Under the pieces are notes generated by a model, which was not told the origin of the DNA, ran no database searches, and was given only the letters and a program-made list of their open reading frames with translations. A program made the position numbers and the translations under genes. Positions 52,790 through 57,746 of a stretch of DNA of 57,746 bases are shown piece after piece. Origin of the DNA: Chitinispirillales bacterium. Its GTDB lineage: Bacteria; Fibrobacterota; Chitinivibrionia; Chitinivibrionales; Chitinispirillaceae. Numbering within the stretch: the stretch's first letter is position 1; every line of letters begins with the position of its first letter. Location of the stretch: NCBI GenBank assembly GCA_031254105.1, contig JAIRVB010000032.1, positions 1 through 57,746 of the forward strand, in the 5' to 3' direction.

Positions 52790-53623
52790 CTACTCAGGTA
52801 ATAGCTTCAGATTTTTTGCGTTCAATCGGCTGATGGCCGGTTTTCCAGTTTCTTTTTCGAGTTGTTCCCGCGCCACTTTCGCTGTTTCCGCACCCTTTTT
52901 GGCTGTTTTCGCGCTTTGTTTAAACCCAACCGGATTATGCGCGATTGATATTTCCGTTGCGGCAACTTCGGCGAGCATATTTAGCACCAATTCGGTATTT
53001 GTCATATTGTCTCGCAGACTCTCTTTTTTGAGCCCTTTGTATTTTTTATACTCATTAGTGGTCATACCGCTCCACGTTTTACTCATCAAATCCGTAAGCG
53101 CGCAATATTCACCGCCCGGTTTAACACCGCTTTTGTTCCATTCATCTGTTAGAGCTTTACGAACTTCAATAGACTTTATACGCTGATTTATCCAATTTTC
53201 GCTGTAACCTAAACGGCGGTAATTTTGTATAGCGCGGTCGATAGACAGCTCCGGGTCAACTATTTCATCAATACGCTCACGGCCGACTTGGGCAAGCCAC
53301 ATTTTGAACGGTTCGGCTTTTTTACTGGGTATAGACTGGATAAGACGCAGGATTTGTTCGGTGTCAGCAACATCGGTCAAATACATTTTCCCATCAGCAG
53401 CTTGCATTTTCAGTTGGTTAGTATCGCTAACCAACTGGCTGCCTTCATCTTTCAACTTATTTTTAAGCCATTTCCAATAATTTCTTACTTTTTGATAATC
53501 CTGTTGGTCGGTTAAAATACCAACGACATCTAAAATCGAAAACCACCACTTCTGCGCACTCTCGTCCCACTCGGCGCGAACTTGCTTCCGCTCGAAAAGT
53601 TTGATCCCGTTTTTTGCGGCCAT
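52790..53623 (-). CDS. Bro-N domain protein (phage antirepressor-like), copy 2
   Basis: A 277-residue paralogue of the gene at 51352. Residues about 80-160 (LTDVADTEQILRLIQS through NQRIKSIEVRKALTDEW) are almost identical in protein and DNA. Residues 30-75 differ strongly (LTDQQDYQKVRNYWKW here) and the C-terminal tail differs moderately (SIAHNPVGFKQSAKTAKKG). The start ATG follows the same GAGAGG leader. The pattern suggests either recent duplication with divergence of the ends or gene conversion of the middle. Confidence 0.82.
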   Translation of the reverse strand: MAAKNGIKLFERKQVRAEWDESAQKWWFSILDVVGILTDQQDYQKVRNYWKWLKNKLKDEGSQLVSDTNQLKMQAADGKMYLTDVADTEQILRLIQSIPSKKAEPFKMWLAQVGRERIDEIVDPELSIDRAIQNYRRLGYSENWINQRIKSIEVRKALTDEWNKSGVKPGGEYCALTDLMSKTWSGMTTNEYKKYKGLKKESLRDNMTNTELVLNMLAEVAATEISIAHNPVGFKQSAKTAKKGAETAKVAREQLEKETGKPAISRLNAKNLKLLPE

Positions 53624-53812
53624 CTTGTTATCCTCTCAATTTCCCGCAATTGTTGTAACAAACGCGGGGATAGGTTAGGGTAGAGTAAATTGGTTTTGAG
53701 AGTTGTAAAGGGAAGCTTAGGCTTGTACTTGCGTTCTGTTTTGTTATTATAATGTATAAAATAACATTCTGCCGTAGTAAGTGAGGATTTTTCTTAGTGG
53801 CTTAACAATGAA
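53624..53812. repeat. Leader duplicated with Bro-N copy 2
   Basis: Matches 52195-52382. From 53813 to 54230 the DNA is very A/T-rich with no recognisable gene. A GTTAGCC at 54095 resembles the outer core of an attC site but no partner arm was found. Confidence 0.8.
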
Positions 53813-54230
53813 AAAACTATTTATGGATGAATTTGATTATAGCCTGAATGGGGTGAAAAGCGGTTAATGTTATTGATTGGTTTAAAATTTCCATCTTTCT
53901 CCTGTGTCGTTTTTTGTGAACAGGTTTACTGTGTAACATGCGCATTTTGTATTATTGGTTTTAATATATGCAGTATAAATATGTAAAATAAGTATATGTT
54001 TAAATTAGAGCTTTTTGTGAAAATTTGGCGTTTTGGCGATTTTTTATTATATTTGGAAAAATGTATAGATATGGAGATATTGCGTATATTAAGACGTTAG
54101 CCGTAATTTTAAAAGGCAAGACAAAAACATTTATACAACTTGATATTTCAATATTTCTTCGATATTACATTGTAATTATTTATTTTATTAAACGATGAAA
54201 TAAGTTTCACCACGAAGTTCCATTCTCAAA

Positions 54231-54527
54231 TTGCGGCAGGAAACTAAATGCAATTTCAATCTGAAAGCGGAGCTGAATGAGGTTTTTGCGTATTGTGTTT
54301 TGTGTACTTTTTATTCGTTAGATGAAAGCGATAAGCATGAAGCTGAGAACATTATTCATAAAACAGATTTTAATAATGTGAGAAGTGAAAATCCGCGTGT
54401 AGCTAAAGTTCTTGAGTATTATACTAATTACAGAGATGGTATTATAACTCCGGGAACAGAGTTATATAAACTAAAGCAGGAATATAATTCATTGAATAAA
54501 AAGAAAGATAATTTAAGAGATAAATAA
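54231..54527 (+). CDS. Small protein upstream of the DUF1016 gene
   Basis: A 98-residue acidic/helical protein, no family recognised. Visible features are AYCVLCTFYSLDESDKHEAE near the middle and a Lys/Asn-rich C-terminus (KQEYNSLNKKKDN). The listed start is a TTG; a downstream start is possible. Its TAA is separated by one base from the ATG of the DUF1016 gene, so the two are translationally coupled. That coupling is the main evidence that it is real. Confidence 0.5.
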   Translation: MRQETKCNFNLKAELNEVFAYCVLCTFYSLDESDKHEAENIIHKTDFNNVRSENPRVAKVLEYYTNYRDGIITPGTELYKLKQEYNSLNKKKDNLRDK

Positions 54528-54528
54528 C

Positions 54529-55641
54529 ATGCCCAAAAAACTCCAAAAAGCAAACAAGAAAAGTAGCAAAAAATTACTGATTTTGATTGACGAAACCAAG
54601 ATGTTCTCACGTATCGTTGAGATTATCGAAAACCGCAAACGCAGAGCGATGAGCAGAGCTAACTGCGAGGTGGTGTTTATGTATTGGGAGATAGGGCGTT
54701 ATATTAACTCAGCGTTGTCTGATTCTAAAGAGGCAGCAAATGGCAAACATATTATTGCGACACTGTCGCAACAATTGGTCGCCAAATATGGAAACAGTTT
54801 TGAATACACAAAATTGACTCGTATGTTAAAATTTGCTGAACTTTTTACTGATGCTGATGAACTTGCGACACTGTCGCAAGATTTGAGTTGGTCGCATTTT
54901 ATAGAGCTATTACCCTTAAAATCCGATGAAACGCGACGATATTACGCACAAGAGGCGGCAACAAGACACTTGGGGATAAGAGAGCTTCGCCGTCAAATAG
55001 CCCGAAAAGCATACGAACGGCGTGAAATTGCAAATTCGCAGCTAACGGAAACTTCAAATGTACCGTTCAATATGTTTAAAGACCCGTATATATTAGACGC
55101 TTTGGGTTTAAAAGATAACTATCTTGAAGCTGATTTAGAAAAAGCTCTCCTTACAGAGCTTGAGGCGTTTATTATAGAAGTTGGTCACGGGTTTACTTTT
55201 GCAGAACGTCAAAAACGAATGACAATGGGAGATGACGACTATACTCTTGATCTTTTGTTCTATCACCGTATTTTAAAGCGTTTAGTTGCTGTGGAGTTAA
55301 AGGTCGGTAGATTTAAACCGGAATATATGGGGCAAATGCGTTTTTATTTGAAGTGGTTAAATCGCTACGAGCGTAAAGATGGAGAAAACGCGCCTATTGG
55401 TTTGATTCTTTGTACGGAAGCCAAGCGCAGTCAGATAGAGCTTATGGAGCTTGACAAAGATGGTATTGCTGTCGCTCAGTACTGGACGGAATTACCGCCC
55501 AAAAAAGTGTTTGAGAAAAAGATAAGTGAAATTCTGAATGAAACGCGTGAACGTCTTGAACGACGTAAGTTTCTTGGTACAGGTGTAGTTCATAAGAAAA
55601 TAGATTATTTTTATGAATCGAAAGACGATGATATTGATTAA
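54529..55641 (+). CDS. DUF1016 (YhcG-type) PDDEXK nuclease-domain protein
   Basis: A 370-residue protein. The N-terminal DUF1016_N domain (about 25-170) contains EVVFMYWEIGRYIN, LSQQLVAKYG and LSWSHFIELLPLK. The C-terminal half is a PDDEXK nuclease fold: LLTELEAFIIEVGHGFTFAE, then the catalytic strand pair DYTLDLLFYHRILKRLVAVELKV cut short in the form DLLFYH...AVELK. The Asp and the ExK are both present, followed by FKPEYMGQMRFYLKWL and PIGLILC. Members of this family are often found on mobile DNA and next to restriction genes, and their role is unsettled. An attC-like site lies 87 bases downstream, so this could be a cassette gene. Confidence 0.85.
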   Translation: MPKKLQKANKKSSKKLLILIDETKMFSRIVEIIENRKRRAMSRANCEVVFMYWEIGRYINSALSDSKEAANGKHIIATLSQQLVAKYGNSFEYTKLTRMLKFAELFTDADELATLSQDLSWSHFIELLPLKSDETRRYYAQEAATRHLGIRELRRQIARKAYERREIANSQLTETSNVPFNMFKDPYILDALGLKDNYLEADLEKALLTELEAFIIEVGHGFTFAERQKRMTMGDDDYTLDLLFYHRILKRLVAVELKVGRFKPEYMGQMRFYLKWLNRYERKDGENAPIGLILCTEAKRSQIELMELDKDGIAVAQYWTELPPKKVFEKKISEILNETRERLERRKFLGTGVVHKKIDYFYESKDDDID

Positions 55642-55727
55642 TCTTAATGATTTAGTAACACAATATTTTTTCAGTATAGATATGATAAATATTCTAATGA
55701 CAGAAGATAAAAACGGAGAAAAACTAC

Positions 55728-55845
55728 GGCTAACAGAGCAGCTTGGCGTTAGTGGCAAAATCTTTCGCTCAAACTTTAGTGCAACTTGTATATTTATCTC
55801 ACATGTAAATTGTGACCACCAACGCCAAGCTGCCAAACGTTAGGC
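55728..55845 (+). other. attC-like integron recombination site
   Basis: 118 bases. The left end is GGCTAAC (six of seven to RYYYAAC), the right end GTTAGGC (perfect GTTRRRY). Inner arms GCAGCTTGGCGTTAGTGG (55738-55755) and CCACCAACGCCAAGCTGC (55816-55833) pair at 17 of 18 positions. Spacers between inner and outer arms are unequal (about 3 and 5 bases), giving the unpaired bases expected of attC. It follows the DUF1016 gene in the orientation expected of a gene cassette. Confidence 0.65.
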
Positions 55846-55891
55846 GTCAGCGGGGCGACAGTGCAATTGGAAAAATTAAGTTTTAGAAAAT

Positions 55892-56362
55892 ATGGCAACA
55901 GAAATTAAAACATGGGAAATTATTAATGGAGAGTTGAATGAAGTAAATTCATCTCTCGCTGAAAATAATCGGAAAGAAAGAGAGGATTTAGAAAAGTGGA
56001 TTAAGACAAATTCTAAAATATTAGGAGATGATATTTTGGTTTTTGGTGAGCAAGTGTGGACAAAATCTGGACCGCTCGACTATATCGGAATTGACAACAC
56101 AGGAAATATTGTTATTGTTGAACTCAAAAGAGACAAATTAGCAAGAGATGTTTTAGCCCAAGCAGGATATTTTATTGCATTAATTTCAAATAAATTGGGA
56201 CAAGCAAAAAAAGATTTTTTACGTCAAGTTATACATTACGAATATCCGAGATTTTATTGGGAAAAAGATAATTTTAGTATAAGAACCGAATATAAAGAAT
56301 TAGTGAAGGAAATTATTGAAGAAAAGGAAGAAATGCCGAACGCCAAGCCGCTGGGACGTTAG
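55892..56362 (+). CDS. NucS/DUF91-like PDDEXK nuclease-domain protein
   Basis: A 156-residue protein. The core resembles the nuclease domain of NucS-type proteins: REDLEKWIKTNSKILGDDI, then GPLDYIGIDNTGNIVIVELK with the Asp and ExK catalytic pattern, then RDVLAQAGYFIALIS. The N-terminal DNA-binding domain of NucS is absent, so this is a stand-alone nuclease domain. The last residues (PNAKPLGR) are encoded by the right half of an attC-like site (56339-56366), so the original C-terminus has probably been lost and replaced by read-through. It lies between two attC-like sites, as a cassette would. Confidence 0.75.
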   Translation: MATEIKTWEIINGELNEVNSSLAENNRKEREDLEKWIKTNSKILGDDILVFGEQVWTKSGPLDYIGIDNTGNIVIVELKRDKLARDVLAQAGYFIALISNKLGQAKKDFLRQVIHYEYPRFYWEKDNFSIRTEYKELVKEIIEEKEEMPNAKPLGR

Positions 56363-56366
56363 CGGC
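56339..56366 (+). other. Right half of an attC-like site
   Basis: AACGCCAAGCCGC then GGGACGTTAGCGGC aligns with the right half of the site at 55821-55845 (AACGCCAAGCTGC, then AACGTTAGGC). The corresponding left half is not found upstream within the nuclease gene. AGCCGCT/AGCGGCT also forms a 7-bp local stem. Confidence 0.5.
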
Positions 56367-56438
56367 TATTCGGGACGGCGCAGTAATTAAAAGACAATGT
56401 AATGGATAAGTAGATTTTTAATAGCTTAATAGCTTAAT

Positions 56439-57491
56439 TTACCGAACCGGCTTCAACTTAAACTTAGATTCCTTTTTCTTCTTAACTACAGGCTCCTCTT
56501 CCTTCACCCCTGCGTAAAACCTCAATTTATTCCTGACAATCCTCCCCGAACGTGTCAGATCATCATGTTTCCATCCTCCGTAATAACGGGCTCCGGGAAC
56601 TAACGCCGAGGCGGTTTCCGCTTTGTCGGCTATCGACCAGTTGCACCAGCTTAATTTATGCTCATCCATAAATGTAAACCACCGTTCGGTTTCTAAACTG
56701 TCAAGAAACCCGTTTCCGGAGGCAAGGCATGTACCCCATTCCGAAACAAAAAGAGGAATTCCCTTGTCAAGAGCATACTGCGCCTTATCGCGGATATCGC
56801 CCTTGTGGCTTGCCGCGTAAAAGTGCAGTGAATAAACAAGATTATGACCATCAAGAGGATCATCGGCAGCTTCATTTACATTTTGACACCAGAAGGGGGT
56901 ACCCAAAATAATGAGATTGTCGGGGTCAACAGCGCGAATCGCGCTTACTATTTTTTCCGAATACGGCTTTACCGTCTCAGACCACGAAACCCTTTCCGGC
57001 TCGTTGAAAATTTCGTAGATTATGTTAGGATAATGTCCGTATGTACGCGCCATCTCCTCAAAAAATTTTTGCGCCGCAGCCGTATTTGAACTCTCATATG
57101 CGTGGTGATCATGCCAGTCGATTATCACATAAATGCCCTTTTTTATCGCGGCGTCAACGACTGTTTTAACTTTTTTCTTTTCTGATCCGTCAAACATGTA
57201 TCCGGTTTTAGTCTCGTTGTGCTTAACCCCCATGGCTGCGCGTACGATAGTGACTTTCCAATCATCCGCGAGCCAGTCTACAGCCCGCTTATTGTAGAAT
57301 TGTTCCATCCACTGACTCCAGAAAAAGCTCATTCCGCGAAGCTGCACAGGATCACCGTTTTTGTCAACAATTTTATTTCCCTCAACCCGCAGAGCTCCGT
57401 GTTTTTCCACAGGGGTGAGCTCGCGGGCAGCAGCGTTTGTTATTGTAATTACCGAAAAAAGCGTGATGAAATAAAGGTGTCTTAAACGCAT
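56439..57491 (-). CDS. GH5 endo-1,4-beta-glucanase (cellulase)
   Basis: A 350-residue secreted glycoside hydrolase of family 5, probably subfamily 2. The ATG has GAGGAAC upstream; a signal peptide (YFITLFSVITITNAAA) follows. The family pattern is clear: HGALRVEGNKIVDKNGDPV, LRGMSFFWSQW, VRAAMGV, VIIDWHDHHA, the acid/base Glu in YEIFNEPERV, the HFYA region and the nucleophile Glu in LFVSEWGTC. The last 20 residues are Lys/Val-rich and lack a sorting domain or dockerin. It should cleave internal beta-1,4 links in cellulose or related glucans, matching a fibre-degrading lifestyle. Confidence 0.92.
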   Translation of the reverse strand: MRLRHLYFITLFSVITITNAAARELTPVEKHGALRVEGNKIVDKNGDPVQLRGMSFFWSQWMEQFYNKRAVDWLADDWKVTIVRAAMGVKHNETKTGYMFDGSEKKKVKTVVDAAIKKGIYVIIDWHDHHAYESSNTAAAQKFFEEMARTYGHYPNIIYEIFNEPERVSWSETVKPYSEKIVSAIRAVDPDNLIILGTPFWCQNVNEAADDPLDGHNLVYSLHFYAASHKGDIRDKAQYALDKGIPLFVSEWGTCLASGNGFLDSLETERWFTFMDEHKLSWCNWSIADKAETASALVPGARYYGGWKHDDLTRSGRIVRNKLRFYAGVKEEEPVVKKKKESKFKLKPVR

Positions 57492-57671
57492 ATAATGTTC
57501 CTCAACAAAAACGGATATAAAATCAAAATTAAAAATCTAACATAGGGAACAATCTGTGACCGTTGCGCTGGTACAAAATAAAAAATGGAAATCAAAATTA
57601 TCCGCGCTATACCGGGGCGGCCTCAAGACTCCCTCCCGCGCCATAATTCACCCCCTACCTATCACAACAAT

Positions 57672-57746
57672 ACCCCCCCCCGGTCCGGGGGCGGCGGGCA
57701 ACGCCCGCGCCTAGCGACCCCGACGCCCCCCGGCCCGGGCCCCGCG
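57672..57746. other. Abnormally GC-rich contig end
   Basis: The last 75 bases are almost entirely G/C, with a C9 run and nested hairpins (CCCCCGG-T-CCGGGGG; GGCGGGC-AAC-GCCCGCGCC). This is unlike any other part of the window and is probably an assembly or library artefact at a contig end. 57492-57671 shows no gene. Confidence 0.6.

Noticed and set aside
54094-54101. CGTTAGCC as the start of an integron cassette before the small/DUF1016 genes
   Set aside because: Only the outer core resembles attC (GTTAGCC, imperfect) and no matching inner or opposite arm was found within about 150 bases upstream.

Overview
The window most likely comes from a member of the Fibrobacterota or a close relative. 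The strongest marker is a lipoprotein gene (16913-17809) with the FISUMP domain, a family named after Fibrobacter succinogenes. Supporting signs are several secreted proteins with C-terminal sorting-type tails, GLUG and leucine-rich repeat surface proteins, a family GH5 endoglucanase, and didermic envelope genes (Pal, TolC-type channel, RND pumps). All assignments come from reading protein motifs and DNA by eye; no database search was run.

Layout. 1-1003 holds remains of a two-gene ATPase module. 1158-7468 is mostly housekeeping (fabF, an XRE regulator, 5-formyl-THF cyclo-ligase, rlmB, a DUF2953-like protein and a Pro/Gln-rich membrane protein). 7691-11719 is a hybrid histidine kinase abutting a diguanylate cyclase response regulator. 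11868-13180 is an IS3-family element whose transposase is broken in a T8 run. 13541-16690 is a tightly packed operon of ECF sigma factor, DUF4384-like membrane protein (probable anti-sigma) and caspase-like protease. 16913-25437 is a run of exported proteins (FISUMP, GLUG, LRR, lipoproteins, an outer-membrane protein and its broken copy), interrupted by a reverse-strand DUF4160/DUF2442 pair followed by an attC-like site. 25626-37407 has a methyltransferase, a PAC2 protein, pal, thiL, a C-terminal processing protease, a PpiD-like foldase and an MMPL/RND exporter. 37874-43068 is a second hybrid kinase with an HD-GYP response regulator and a receiver-only paralogue. 43420-51180 has an exported adenosine deaminase-like lipoprotein and a complete tripartite RND efflux operon. 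51352-56366 is accessory DNA: a duplicated Bro-N gene, another DUF2442 gene, a DUF1016 nuclease, a NucS-like nuclease and two attC-like sites. 56439-57491 is a GH5 endoglucanase. The last 75 bases are abnormally GC-rich.

How the parts fit together. Two kinase modules of the same architecture drive opposite c-di-GMP enzymes, one synthesising (GGDEF) and one degrading (HD-GYP). The sigma/DUF4384/caspase operon sits immediately before the exported-protein cluster. A short leader repeat is shared between the sigma gene and one lipoprotein gene, which hints at common control. Integron-type recombination sites next to toxin-antitoxin-like and nuclease genes suggest that small cassettes have been captured here. 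Several dispersed repeat families lie between genes, and two of the repeats have been absorbed into coding N-termini.
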